A DNA stretch of 64,000 bases, taken from positions 115,070,685 through 115,134,684 of the forward strand of contig CM042694.1 in the NCBI GenBank assembly GCA_023614405.1, given 5' to 3'. Below the pieces are notes generated by a model. That model ran no database searches and was not told where the DNA came from. It was given only the letters and a program-made list of their open reading frames with translations. This document shows positions 12,331 through 22,713 of the stretch, one piece after another. The position numbers were made by a program, and so were the translations under genes. Position 1 is the stretch's first letter. Every line of letters begins with the position of its first letter. The DNA comes from Avena insularis (Eukaryota; Streptophyta; Magnoliopsida; Poales; Poaceae).

Positions 12331-13680
12331 ATAGTCATGTTAGTGCCCAAACACCATGCACAAATGCACATGATTTATAGTTCTAGTGTCTAACATAGAC
12401 AATTGTGTAGTTAAATGTGTTAGTCAGACCAACCACTTAATTAATCGCCATGGTACTAGAGTCATGATGTGTTTGATTGACAGTACATGGTCTTATTTTG
12501 AGATGGATGAGTCCTGAATTTCAAGAAAAATACAGAATTAAGTTGTAAATGATTGTTTGCTTGTTCATATATATAGAAACAAAATGACGTATTGGATTTT
12601 CAGTACTCATGGGTTCAGTAATATTCAGTGTCTATTTTGCTTTCATGTCTTGTGTTAATTTGGATTCGAAACTGTATGGGATGTTAGATACAAATATTAT
12701 CTATGTCGTAACAATTTTTCATATTTTCTTTCAAAAATCAAAAGTGTTGATGGTGTCTACGGAAACTGGGTGCGGTGCAAGACAAGTCCCGGTGCACCAA
12801 ATATTCTCCTCGCAACCATTGAATATTGACCGAAAAGCATAGCAGAGCACACTACCGTTTACTGCCACATAAATGGGGTACCCTATAATGGACTTGAGTA
12901 TACTAGCTTTATAAAAGTAACACTCTGAAAAATGGGATGCCAAAAATAAGGTATCCGCCAGGAATGCTAAACACAAGTATCGTAATATAAATTATGAAAT
13001 GCATCAAGTCTTAACCTACTCGATTTTCAATAGAAAACGTAATATGTTTCTCTTAGCTAGTGAAATGCTCAAGATTAGGCCCTATTCTTATGTACCCTTA
13101 TTTTGTAAAATTCTTTGTGTTCATTTTCTATCAGACCTGTTTTTCGCGCCACATGTGTTGTGAGTCAGCTTAGTACATAGCAATGCTGCCAAACATTGCC
13201 TATGTGTTCTAAGGCAAGATGAGTAAGAAGATATTATTTGTTATAGATGTGGAGTAGGATGCACATGCTAGTAACATAGTACTATTGTCATTGCTCTTCT
13301 CAAAATAAAATGAATAAATAAGAGGTCGACATTCAAATTACCGTCGGGTACGTGTCTATGAACTTGTAGCACCCCTGCTCTACTACATGGCTGAACAAGT
13401 GCGCATGGGGATGTAACCAGACAATCAAAAGCACACTTTGAGACACTGGCAAAAAATTAGAGAGAGCTTATACGGCTGATATGGTAGGAGGGTAACCTGA
13501 GAATTACCAAGCACTTTTGTATATTCGTGAACCTCTGTCCTCTGCAGTTGCATTCCAAACATGTTAGTCCAGAGTAGCGAATGTGACAAAAAGGAACAAG
13601 AGAAGAAAGTTTTGAAGTAAACTTCCACCTAAAAGCCGAATGTGTTGTGAGTCACCTAGGCTAGTGAGAAAATTATACTA
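12331..13680. other. Intergenic, nothing recognised
   Basis: AT-rich sequence with only short, unrelated open frames on both strands. No LTR edges, terminal inverted repeats or domain-like translations were found. Confidence 0.5.
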
Positions 13681-13689
13681 GCAGACCTT

Positions 13690-14160
13690 GAGTGGCTTCA
13701 GGCTTGGCAAGTGTTCCAGGACACTTCAAGTGGTCTGCACCAATGAGCTTCAGAGACCAAGCAGCACGAGTGAGCAGCTGCAGCCTGTATCAAAATTTGC
13801 GGAATTCCAGCATTTCTCAGTGGGTGGACGGCCATCGTCTGGGTCGATCATTGGCCGAGCTTTGGCCAAGCACTGAATTGAGCAGCACATTTTCTTGCGC
13901 GATGCCGTCAGCGACGACAGATGCATGAGATGGCACAACAAATACACATGGCCCTGTCCGCTTGATCCTGTGCTGCAGCCTCGGCCATACGGTGTCCAGT
14001 TTGAAGGTAAGCCAAGATAATCTGGAAAGCAAAGACCACACCAGCGGCCAAAGTATTCGCTTGGCTCACTTTTCAACTCGCTTGATGCAAGGCACTTCCA
14101 GACTGATAACTACAGGGGGCTTCTAATTACTAATAATAGCTGTTATGTAATGCTACACCA
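13690..14160. other. GC-richer block, possible gene remnant
   Basis: Positions 13690-14080 are clearly more GC-rich than the surroundings and open frames overlap on both strands (minus 13750-14076, 108 codons; plus 13692-13928). None of the translations resembles a family I know. It could be an exon remnant, a gene fragment carried by a transposon, or a GC-rich regulatory region. I do not assign a product. Confidence 0.3.
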
Positions 14161-14163
14161 ACA

Positions 14164-14421
14164 TTGGCAGGACGCCTTATAACATTCATCACTCAAAACA
14201 CAAAGCTACTTCAGAAAGAAGGTAAATATTCGGCTTGGAAGAAACTGGAACAAGTAACCAACAAATTAGATCAAAACCGCGTCCTCGGCAACAGTGATCC
14301 ACGATTTGTGGCCTTCATGCCCACAAAAAAAGAAAAGGTCCAAAAATTGTTATTTGGAGGGGAACTTTACGAGTTCATTTCAAATGAAACTCTCTCATAT
14401 CATGTCGATGGCCAAAACTGA
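14164..14421 (+). other. 85-codon ORF, product unknown
   Basis: The plus strand is open for 85 codons, giving a Lys-rich hydrophilic peptide (segments such as KLEQVTNKLDQNR and PTKKEKVQKLLFGGELYEF) with plausible amino-acid composition and no low-complexity tract. No domain, signal peptide or membrane segment is recognised. It may be an exon of a decayed gene together with the block just upstream, or chance. Confidence 0.25.
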
Positions 14422-14610
14422 GAACCTTCTTAGGTGAAGAACACCGAAACAGGAATCACGAGCTTACTACATACAGAAAACTTCTGTTGTGCAAAGCCTC
14501 GGTCATTGTCCTATGAAGAAGAGAGCACCATGCATCTCTATCCAAGATGATGGGACAAGAAGGCACCATGCATCTTCTCCTGGAAAAAAGAAAGAATCAT
14601 TGATCCACAA

Positions 14611-14938
14611 CATTCAGTAAATCAGTCAGTAATGCTTTCTATTTATTTCCCAGCTACTTTTTGCTTGAGAAACTAGTACTCCCTCCGTTTCAAAATATAA
14701 GACGTTTTAGCTTTGTGAATGAAGTGTATCTAGACCTCTTTTAGTGTCTAGGTTCATTTAGATTTGGAGTAAACCTAGACACTAAAAGGGGTCTAAATAC
14801 ACTACTTTCACAAAGCTAAAACATCTTATATTTTGAAACAGAGGGAGTACTTTTTTAATTCATCCCCTGCATTCAGTAAATCATTCAGTAATGCTTCTAT
14901 TTATTATTACCCAGCTACTTTTCGCTTGAGAAAATAGT
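14611..14938 (+). repeat. 69-bp direct repeats flanking a MITE
   Basis: CATTCAGTAAATCA begins a stretch of about 69 bp at 14611-14676 that recurs at 14870-14938, both ending in GCTTGAGAAA-TAG. The Stowaway at 14679-14847 lies between the two, next to the first copy. Local duplication of the insertion flank is the simplest reading. Confidence 0.8.
14679..14847. mobile_element. Stowaway MITE, near-perfect hairpin
   Basis: CTCCCTCCGTTTCAAAATAT at the left end is the complement of ATATTTTGAAACAGAGGGAG at the right with one mismatch. The whole 169 bp folds back on itself through the segments CCTAGACACTAAAAGG and its complement. TA lies on both flanks (14677-14678, 14848-14849). It sits about 0.9 kb beyond the stop codon of the transporter gene. 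Confidence 0.95.
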
Positions 14939-15771
14939 TAGCCTGGTAAAGTGGTAAGTCACTTCATCAATCAACCCACTGTTAAGAACTTAGTGTGCAA
15001 CAATAAGAAAAAATAGCTTGCAAGACCAACTGTTAAAACATCCAGTTCATAAGACAGAAATTCAAAAGTTCATGCAGACGAATATTGATGGGTATCCAAG
15101 AATGTACTTGTTCTAAATGCCCATCAAACCGCAGAATTTGCGGTACAACGTTTGCTACAAACATAATTGTCAAATAACTATAGGACACTTTAATTGGTAA
15201 ACAGGGTGGAAATCTTGCAGACTGCAAATCTGGGTTACTACAGTAATTCACCTCACCAAAGACAGAAATGTTAAACTACACTCTGCCAAAGGGAAGCTCT
15301 CCATGTTCCATCGAGAAGCAAATCTCACGGCCAAAAACTTGTATTTGTTATAACCCTGCTACATTTAAGTACCAGCTTCGGATCTCAAAAATATAGAACA
15401 ATCAAATTTTCCTTTCTGATCCTGCCAGCGACAAAATGTTTGCAGGATAGAAGAAATGCCATGTCATCCTGATTCCGTGCTATCGTGAACAATTCATATT
15501 ATTTTACTATGCCCAGGACATAAGGACGAGAAATTACATAATGCAATAGCTGTAATAGACCAACCAGCCAGCTGGAATAACTGAATGACCATTCCCAATA
15601 AACGCTACACATACTATTCTTCCTAATATAACATTACTTCTTAACATATGTGGGGTGCAGTCTTTAACTCTGAAATTTGACAGATAATGAACAAATACAA
15701 GTGTGTTTCCCGTTTTGCTATCCTGCCTCACCGTAAATGAGAAGAAAAGAAGAGGCAAATATAACCATCCT
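14939..15771 (-). other. 3' flank and likely 3' UTR of the transporter gene
   Basis: The first few hundred bases below 15772 are the expected 3' UTR of the minus-strand transporter. No polyadenylation site can be fixed by eye, although AT-rich tracts are present at 15480-15545. Short open frames here (for example 15534-15758) overlap the UTR and look accidental. Confidence 0.4.
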
Positions 15772-17097
15772 CTATTCGAAAATCTTCTCGCCAGTTGAGA
15801 AAATCAAGAAAATGGCTGAACTAAAAATACAGAGGTATCCTGGAACGAAGAAGACTGTTTTCCAGGTCTCGGAGCTTGTTAGATCCATGTTAGAAGCCTT
15901 TGCAGCCTCCAGAATATTTCCCGTGAGGCCAACACCAACTATGCCAGCCAATGTCCCAGCTGTATTTGAAACCCCCATCACTATGCCGGCAAATTTTGGA
16001 GCAACATCCATATGATTCACCGCAAACCCTGCTCTTCCCAGAGCCAGAAAACCAAGAGATACCGATGAACAGATCACAGTCCCCGAGGGCGTCCCAAATG
16101 AAGGAAGGGCCATAAGTGCAACAGCCGCCGCAACAAACCCAATGGTGTTCAGGAGCTTCCTTGTCTTGGTAACTGATAAAATCCTTTTTGTAATCAAGTG
16201 ATCAGCAACCACTCCACCAATATTGGAGAAAATAAACATGTTGAAATAGGGAAGCATCTTTGAGGATCCCATATCCTGGAGGCTAAGCTTAAGGGCTAGT
16301 TCAAAATAAGTAGGCAGCCAGTTCATGATAACATACAAGGCATAGTGGAAGGTGAAGTTGTTCACGACAATTGCCCAAACAGGTAGACTGAAGATGATCC
16401 TTCGCCATGGTATCTTTACAGTACGAGGTGCGACAACCCCTCCAGATTGCGCCTTAATCTTCTCTATCTTCTCTCGAGACGCTACCTTTGGCATTGACAC
16501 TTTTGGAAGGTCAGTGCGAGGTGGCTCACTGGAAAACTTCAACCAAATTACAGACCATGCAACTCCAAGTACCGCTTCAACAAAGAAAACAGATTGGGGT
16601 CCCATGTGCTTCACCAGACTTGGAAAAAACAGCATGCCACCGGCTGCCCCGAGGTACATCCCTGAGGTTGTTAAAGACACTGAGCGAGAGCGCTCCTGCG
16701 GTGGCACCCATTGAGCCAGAACAGTGTGAATGGCAGGAAATATGAAACCTTGTGCTACACCAACAAAAAGACGAGAAAGGACAAGAATGACTACTCTGTT
16801 GGGGTCCAGTGGAATTAGACCGCATATCAAAGACCACAACACGAACGACAGCAGCAGAACACGTCTACCTCCCAATCTCTGAGCTGCCCATCCACCAGGA
16901 ATTTGTGACAAGACATAACCATAATAGAACATGGACAGTATCAGTCCCTTGTTTGCTTGATTGACATTGATTCCATCAGCTGCTACGGTGTAAGCAATAG
17001 AGAAACCCACACGCTCAACGTAGCAGACATTAGTGCAGATGAATGTCAGCAGAACTATGACATAACGCCTTGGGAACTTCATTCTCGCCATTACCAA
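15772..17097 (-). CDS. PHT4;6: PHT4;6-like MFS anion/phosphate transporter
   Basis: An uninterrupted 441-codon frame encodes a major facilitator protein of the SLC17/PHT4 type. The N-terminus (RRYVIVLLTFICTNVCYVER) opens into about 12 hydrophobic helices. The loop after helix 2 carries GGWAAQRLGGRR (about residues 68-79), the family form of MFS motif A, and residues 118-155 hold the conserved QWVPPQERSRS and GMYLGAAGG stretches. A charged central loop (about 205-230, ending VPWRR-like PWRR) separates the two halves. There is no evident plastid transit peptide, which suits PHT4;6, reported at the Golgi in Arabidopsis; other PHT4 members are plastid proteins. The ATG at 17097 is preceded by in-frame leader sequence and a clear 3' splice site at 17226. 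Length and intact frame indicate a functional gene; the exact ortholog is inferred. Confidence 0.9.
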   Translation of the reverse strand: MVMARMKFPRRYVIVLLTFICTNVCYVERVGFSIAYTVAADGINVNQANKGLILSMFYYGYVLSQIPGGWAAQRLGGRRVLLLSFVLWSLICGLIPLDPNRVVILVLSRLFVGVAQGFIFPAIHTVLAQWVPPQERSRSVSLTTSGMYLGAAGGMLFFPSLVKHMGPQSVFFVEAVLGVAWSVIWLKFSSEPPRTDLPKVSMPKVASREKIEKIKAQSGGVVAPRTVKIPWRRIIFSLPVWAIVVNNFTFHYALYVIMNWLPTYFELALKLSLQDMGSSKMLPYFNMFIFSNIGGVVADHLITKRILSVTKTRKLLNTIGFVAAAVALMALPSFGTPSGTVICSSVSLGFLALGRAGFAVNHMDVAPKFAGIVMGVSNTAGTLAGIVGVGLTGNILEAAKASNMDLTSSETWKTVFFVPGYLCIFSSAIFLIFSTGEKIFE

Positions 17098-17225
17098 CTA
17101 GAAACGAACCACTAAGTGTTGATAGCAATCTTAATCAGGCCGCCACTTGCTGACCTCCCACGAATAATCACCAGGGTTTACCATAAACCTGTGTTTCTTC
17201 CTTCCATCTCTAGGGATACTAGGAT
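17098..17225 (-). other. 5' UTR part of transporter exon 2
   Basis: The minus-strand sequence between the acceptor (TTTTGTCTGTTTCAG, AG at 17227-17226) and the ATG at 17097 is about 128 bases of leader. It contains the ATGG at about 17208-17205, an additional upstream start that quickly meets a stop. Confidence 0.6.
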
Positions 17226-18185
17226 CTGAAACAGACAAAATACTGGTCATTCACCGATACGAAACAATGTGGGTTTCTTCAGCTGTACTTCACATATCCA
17301 TAGCAGTTTACTGATCTCATAAGAAATTCAACACAGAGAAAGCACTATATGCTGCGCATTAACTCAAGAGACCTGCTCAATGGAGATGGAGAAAACAACA
17401 TCTCTTAGTTGCTGAATCAACCCATGAATATGATGCCTACGATCATGCAATGTGAGAAAAGAGTTAGAATCCTCCACTAGCCTCGACTATGCTCTGACTG
17501 CAACATGCAGAAACATGGGCACATTCCAAGAAAACGATGGTAAGTGATCCTGGGAGTCTGTGGCGCCTTTTATGCAGGAAAACATGTTAACGCCGAAACC
17601 TGAACTGAGTACTGTTTGAGCTTCCTCTTACTAATATGATTGTACCATACTGCTAACTGTTTTCCTCAGGCATTATGGAACCGCTTTGGACGCATGACTT
17701 TAAGGAAGAACTAACTAAACCACCAGTCCCAAGAACATTATGTCTACGACGATACCGCAATGTGAGAAGAAGAAAAAGTTGGAACAATACAGTAGCCTAA
17801 ACTATGCTTTGAATGCAAACTGCAATCTGCAGGACAGAGTTTAGGCTGCCACGGCCTTCACATTTTCCAAGAAAAGGAAAGAAAACATGCCTAGATAATC
17901 TTGGGTTTTAGCTCCTTTTACAAAGGAAACATGCTGTTCAGGCTGATTAACCGAACACTGACTGAGCATGGTCTTACTCGTATCCTTGTACTAGTAAATA
18001 AAATAAAATGCACCGTTACGGATACCTGTATCAGTGTTCAGTATCGGGTCGCTAGGGACACGTAAATTTGCCATCTTTATTTAAAAAGTGGGACGCGTTT
18101 TACAATTATTTTTATTCACAGAAGTATATTTATGGTATTTGAAAGATTGAGATATTTATAGAAGCTAGGAGCAGCAGATTATTAC
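17226..18185 (-). other. Predicted 5'-leader intron of the transporter gene
   Basis: On the minus strand the donor AAAAAG|GTAATA has its GT at 18185-18184 and the acceptor is a pyrimidine-rich TTTTGTCTGTTTCAG ending at 17226. The 960-bp interval is AT-rich, without ORFs, and contains two related stretches (around 17400-17600 and 17700-17940) that look like an old internal duplication (CGATCATGCAATGTGAGAA and CGACGATACCGCAATGTGAG). Large leader introns are common in plant transporter genes. Needs transcript support. Confidence 0.65.
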
Positions 18186-18660
18186 CTTTTTTGTTTGCTG
18201 TCCTGGTGATGCCGAAGCAGCTCTCCGGTTGACAATGCGGATGATGCCCTGTTCCAACTCCAAGTCCCAAACCTGGAGTGGGTGCTGATGCCACCTGCGA
18301 GTGCGAAGTGGAGATCTAAACCGGCGAGCTGCCGCCGTGCCTGCCTCGCTGGTGGCCAGTGACTAGCCCGCTGCTTGAGAGGGGCAGAGGGCTGATGGTG
18401 GAGTCGGGGAACGGGGAGGGGCCGAGGAAGTAGAGGAGCAGCTTGCAGGAGCTCAAAGTCGAGCCCAAGGAGCGGCGGTGGTACGGTGGAGGCCGGCGGA
18501 GGGGAGCCGCGCCGCGGTGGTCGGGTGGAGTCCGGCGGAGGGGAGCAGCGCAGCAATGGCGGAGGGGAGCGGCGCGGCGGCGGTGGTCTGGTGGAGGCCG
18601 GCGGAAGGGAGCGGCGTGTAATGTCCACCGGTGAGATTGCGATCTGGATCTAGGAGCAAC
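18186..18660 (-). promoter_or_regulatory. GC-rich first exon (leader) with long upstream ORF
   Basis: This strongly GC-rich, Pro-codon-rich block ends exactly at a good donor and faces the transporter gene, so it is best read as its first, noncoding exon. It contains a 148-codon open frame from ATG 18628. If spliced as predicted, that frame gains an R-S and stops at TAG in exon 2, before the transporter ATG, making a long upstream ORF. The peptide is low-complexity (SPPPAST, RPPPPRR repeats), so I do not treat it as a gene of its own. Confidence 0.55.
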
Positions 18661-19010
18661 AAAGAGAAAAGAGAGGAGGGAAGGACAGACAGTTCAGTTC
18701 ATTCATCGCGTGCCTTTGCTAGTAGTACAAGTTTTTCGGTCACCGGCAGGTGGACCCGCTCCTCTCCCACCCACTCTGGCTTCTGGATTACGAATACGCT
18801 TTCCAACATCGAACACGCACTAGTCCAAGGATTGCTGTTACCTTTCAGCTCCGATTTCTTAATAAGTGAAAAATATTTGAACGCTTAGTACTGGTTTTTT
18901 CTATTTTTTTGAGTTTCAGAAGAGTTAACATGGCTTATGTGATTGTTGATCGTGTAAGAGATTCGCAGTTAACTCTCATATTTCAAAGTCTGGAAGATTA
19001 AGAATTAACT
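18661..19010 (-). promoter_or_regulatory. Probable promoter region of the transporter
   Basis: Sequence upstream of the GC-rich first exon on the minus strand. The first 130 bases contain pyrimidine/purine tracts (AGAGAAAAGAGAGGAGGGAAGG on the plus strand) often found near grass transcription starts. No clear TATA box is seen. The start site is unknown. Confidence 0.35.
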
Positions 19011-19019
19011 TTCAGCACT

Positions 19020-19310
19020 CATGATTCAGATTCAGATTCACCTGTTCAATTGTGTACATTCCAAGACAAGTACAAAAACAACACATTAGATACAGTCTCT
19101 AACTAGGACAGTACACAATTGGATACAAACATACACGACTCGTTCAAGCAAGGATCCGAGATTGTCTTGAGAAAGGGGAAGCAGCATGTAGCTCAATACT
19201 CTGATTAACTGCAAGATTATAAGAACCTGATGCCCCTGGTCTATTCAGCCTGCAATTTGTTCAGGTTTGCATCAACTGGGGTCGCAAAACTAACTTGTTA
19301 CAGCAGCAAA
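19020..19310. repeat. Dispersed paralogous block, copy 1
   Basis: Landmarks AAGGGGAAGCAGCATGTAGC (19174) and GGTCTATTCAGCCTG (19237) recur in diverged form at 23653-23733 (AAGGGGAAGCATAATGCAGC and GGTCTATTTACTCAAC). No frame is conserved. The two copies flank the mTERF area, so they belong to the same local duplication history. Confidence 0.55.
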
Positions 19311-19890
19311 GCAGTCCATGTCCAGGAGAGATACCGGAAGAAACTATACTATCTCGTAGCATCGCGACCTTCGTTCCAACTGCTTTCTACCCAGCTGCAC
19401 CGAAGAAGGCGGCGGCTTATTCACATCACCACCTTTATAGAAGATGGAGTGCGACGTGCATTCTATTTGAAGGGCCTTAATTGGCGCTGTAGTGGTTATA
19501 TTTTGCATTAGGTATGGTATAAGTTTATGGCTGGGAATGTTTGCTTAGGTTACAAAATAAGGCATAGTACAAGAACCCCACGGCATGCCCAAATTCGACT
19601 TGGAGACGCAAACAACAATGCCACTGGAATCCTAGCCCGATCCATATCTCTAGCATGGCCGCACAATTACTAATGGAAGGTACTGTCACGCTTACAATAC
19701 ATGGAAACTTCTCAAAATTAAATGGAAGCTGCTTCCTATACATCATATATGCATGCAATCCCATGACCCGTTGCTGCTTACAACCAGTAAGCAGAGGATG
19801 AGGGATTGCGGCGAGTGCCTCTGCTTGTGCAGCTGCGATGATGACAGCATCGGCAGCGGCGGGAACAGAGGATTTTTGGAATCAGCAGGA

Positions 19891-21235
19891 ATGCACCTGC
19901 AATTCCTCATGACAAGTAATTATCCCTTTGACTAGGTACTGGTTTTCTTACTTATGTATAAATTTTGAAGGCTATGCACTTTTTGTGCTGTTGTCAGGCT
20001 CCGGCTGTATACCTTTTAAAATCACGAGCACTTGGTGCAGCACATAATACTCTTAATAATCCAATTCTATTTGGAGAGGTTTCCTTCCTTTCTGTCTCAA
20101 AATCACAAATAAGGAGACGTGAACATTCATGTATAGCAGGGAGGATGATCATGCAAGACAACCACAGTGGCCTCTCACAAGAAATGCAAAACGATAATTC
20201 AACTGTGCCTACAACATATCTCTTGAAGTAGGACTCCTAAATGAACTCTTAATAGCTCAACTGCATGATTATCTACTGAACAAATGGGCCACTGTCTAAA
20301 GCCATCGATATTTACATTTATAGTAGACTAAAATAAATGAACACGCCTGATTTTGCAGAGAACAAGCCGTAAGATATAACACTGTTGTCATCAGGTAAGC
20401 TAACAAATAGCAAAATAAAGTATTGAGTTGTGAAGCACATTCATGCCCTGATGAAAATAAGATTTCTCAAGCACAAAATTGTGAAATATGCAGAGAGATT
20501 TTGCAACCAGCTCTCAGCACAGAAATCTGATAATTCATATCATCCAGCGTCACATCCGGTATTAATAATTTGATACAAAGGTCAGTAGTAAAAGATCGAT
20601 ATAGTTGTGAAGATATGTTTTTACAACACTGAAATATAGATGGCAATCAAGGGAAAGCAACCGTGCATCTGTTAATAGCTAATTCTGGCTTGCATAAAGC
20701 ATAGTTTGCAAATGTAAAACCTAAATCTAGGCAGATTAGATATCATACTAAACCGAGAGTACATACTCTTAACTTCTAACCATTTGATGGGCACAAATCA
20801 TGATACAGCAACATAGCTTTAGCAAGTCTTGTTACCTTGCTGAACCTTTTCTTGTTACCAAACACATAGGAAACTGTCCCAATCACCAAACTCCTACGCG
20901 TAAAAAGAAAGCTCTAGTAAGATCATTTCCGTAAAAGAAATGCTCTCATAAGACTCTAAGACCAACAGAGAGGAGAAAGCAATATAAGGCCAAGAAGGAA
21001 ATAATTATCAATTAGCTAGTTGCTTTGACTTCCAAATATAATTTCTTACATGCCATAATATGATATAGAAGAACGGAATATGTTTGTTGTCATCCATTCT
21101 GAACTCGAAGAATAAAACTGAAGACATGCACAGTTGACTCAATTAAATTGTACACATTAAGATGACAATACATATAAGAAAGGCAGTACCTAGTCAAAGG
21201 GATGATTACTTGCCATGAGGAACTGCAGGTGCAAT
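19891..21235. repeat. Inverted repeat, arms about 50-65 bp
   Basis: Positions 19891-19940 (ATGCACCTGCAATTCCTCAT to CTTTGACTAGGTACT) are the reverse complement, with few mismatches, of 21184-21235 (AGTACCTAGTCAAAGGGATG to CTGCAGGTGCAAT). Weaker similarity extends some 15 bases further. The arms are 1.25 kb apart and enclose the first copy of the tandem duplication. No TSD was identified. Confidence 0.75.
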
Positions 21236-21820
21236 GGTGCATGCATAAAGATTCCAAAAATCCTGCAGTTTAAGAGAACGGTAACATAGCAAGGAGGACA
21301 ATCTTGCAAGGCAACCACAGTGTCATGTGACAGGAAATGTATGAGAATTCAACTATGCCCAGAACATATCTCTTGAAGACTCCTATATGAAATCTCAATA
21401 GCGCAACTGCGGGGTTACCTATTGACAGTGGACCTAGAAGGTCTTGGGCATTATAGTGGATCAATGGACTATATATGAAGACCTGAATTTTGCAGAAACT
21501 ATTGAGTTGTCAAGCATATTCGCCTAAATGGAAACAGGAATTCTGAAGCCTACAAACCAGGAAAGCAAAACAGAATGTGCAAAAAAAAATTGTTAAGTAC
21601 GCAGAGAGATTTTGCAATCTGTTCACGCGACAGTAAAATTCTAGTTAGCTGATAATTCACGTCATCGACAATCAGATCAAGCATTATGAAGTTTTAGTAC
21701 AAAGGCCCCCAGCAGTACAATCTCTATATAGCTGTGAGGGTATATTTTTGCAGAACTGAAAAATAGATACCATCTAGTGGAAGCCAGCTTGCATCTGTTA
21801 ATGCCTATCCCTAGTAGTTT
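20120..21820 (+). repeat. Tandem duplication, period about 1.1 kb
   Basis: Two diverged copies, about 20120-20720 and 21275-21820, share ordered landmarks: ACAACCACAGTG (20159/21310), ACATATCTCTTGAAG (20214/21364), CAGAGAGATTTTGCAA (20491/21602) and CTTGCATCTGTTAAT-like words near the ends. No reading frame is preserved. The sequence between and around the copies is otherwise unannotated. Confidence 0.7.
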
Positions 21821-22185
21821 ACAAAAGATTCAAACTGTTCTTGCATACTAAATGTTTCAGTCACAGGCCACACCTACCTCATAAGAACAATATTGTCCGG
21901 AATACATTTAAAATTCAAAATATTTTAATGCATTATACAATGAACTGTCTACTCAAACTTTCTTAGTTCCAAGTGTAAATAACATGATCATGAGGATGAA
22001 GTTCATAACCAAGCCATGGTTTCTTCTCTACTAAATGATAACATTACATATCAGGATTCCGGAATCAAATTATCAGTTTCATCAGGGGTTAGTAACAATC
22101 ATACCAGCATCTAGCAGAGTGGACAACCAATATCCAGTTAGGCAAAGAACATAGAAATAGGAATTGGCAGCTTTATTCCACAGAT

Positions 22186-22713
22186 TCAACACTTTGTTGT
22201 GCCATACACACTTGACCAATTTTCAAAGCCTGTTCTTGGGTCATATAAATCTGAAACTTCCCCTCTGCAAGCAGCAGCATAGTATCCGCTGAGTTGTGGC
22301 GCAGCTTCCTTGTGAGGGCATATGAACTTTTCCAGGAATACCTTCTCAGTGACCTTGGCAACTGTAGAGTAGCTTGGGTCACGCTTGAGCAATCCATTTT
22401 CCTTTAGAAACTTTACAACGCGGTACCGGGGCCTAAGCCGGCCCTCCAAGCTATAAGTGATCATTAACGGCTGAAGAGCAAGATACGCCGGTTCCAACCC
22501 CATCTCAGAGATAAGAAACTCTGACTTTCTCTGCAGCGTGTCCATGGACAATGCCAGCAGCACTGGACCCTTGCAAACAGCAATGCGCGCCTCAGCATCC
22601 GACCACCTGAACGTTTTCTTCAAGTAATTCACTTTGGCAGCGATCTTCTCTTCACTGAGGAATGCAACAGCTTCTGCGTTAGAAATTATCATCCTGAGGT
22701 ATCTCATGCTCAC
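22186..22713 (-). CDS. mTERF-family protein, C-terminal fragment
   Basis: A 175-codon frame encodes the C-terminal part of a plant mitochondrial transcription termination factor-like protein. From residue 12 it has tandem mTERF-type repeats: VAFLSEEKIAAKVNYLKKTF, WSDAEARIAVCKGP, KSEFLISEMGLEPAYLALQP, ITYSLEGRLRPRYRVVKFLK, then a tail with VFLEKFICPHKEAAPQL typical of the grass-expanded mTERF clade. Full family members run near 380-400 residues with an organelle targeting peptide. Here the first 11 residues come from the flanking repeat (also present at 10.07, 11.39 and 37.13 kb without mTERF coding), so the N-terminal half and targeting signal are missing. Probably a truncated, non-functional gene, though the remaining frame is intact. 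Confidence 0.8.
   Translation of the reverse strand: MSMRYLRMIISNAEAVAFLSEEKIAAKVNYLKKTFRWSDAEARIAVCKGPVLLALSMDTLQRKSEFLISEMGLEPAYLALQPLMITYSLEGRLRPRYRVVKFLKENGLLKRDPSYSTVAKVTEKVFLEKFICPHKEAAPQLSGYYAAACRGEVSDLYDPRTGFENWSSVYGTTKC

Noticed and set aside
13750..14076. 108-codon minus-strand Cys-rich frame as a gene
   Set aside because: No domain or start context, and the opposite strand is equally open; kept only as a composition anomaly.
18182..18628. 148-codon Pro/Arg-rich minus-strand frame as a protein-coding gene
   Set aside because: Low-complexity translation of a GC-rich stretch that ends at a good splice donor facing the transporter; better explained as leader exon with an upstream ORF.
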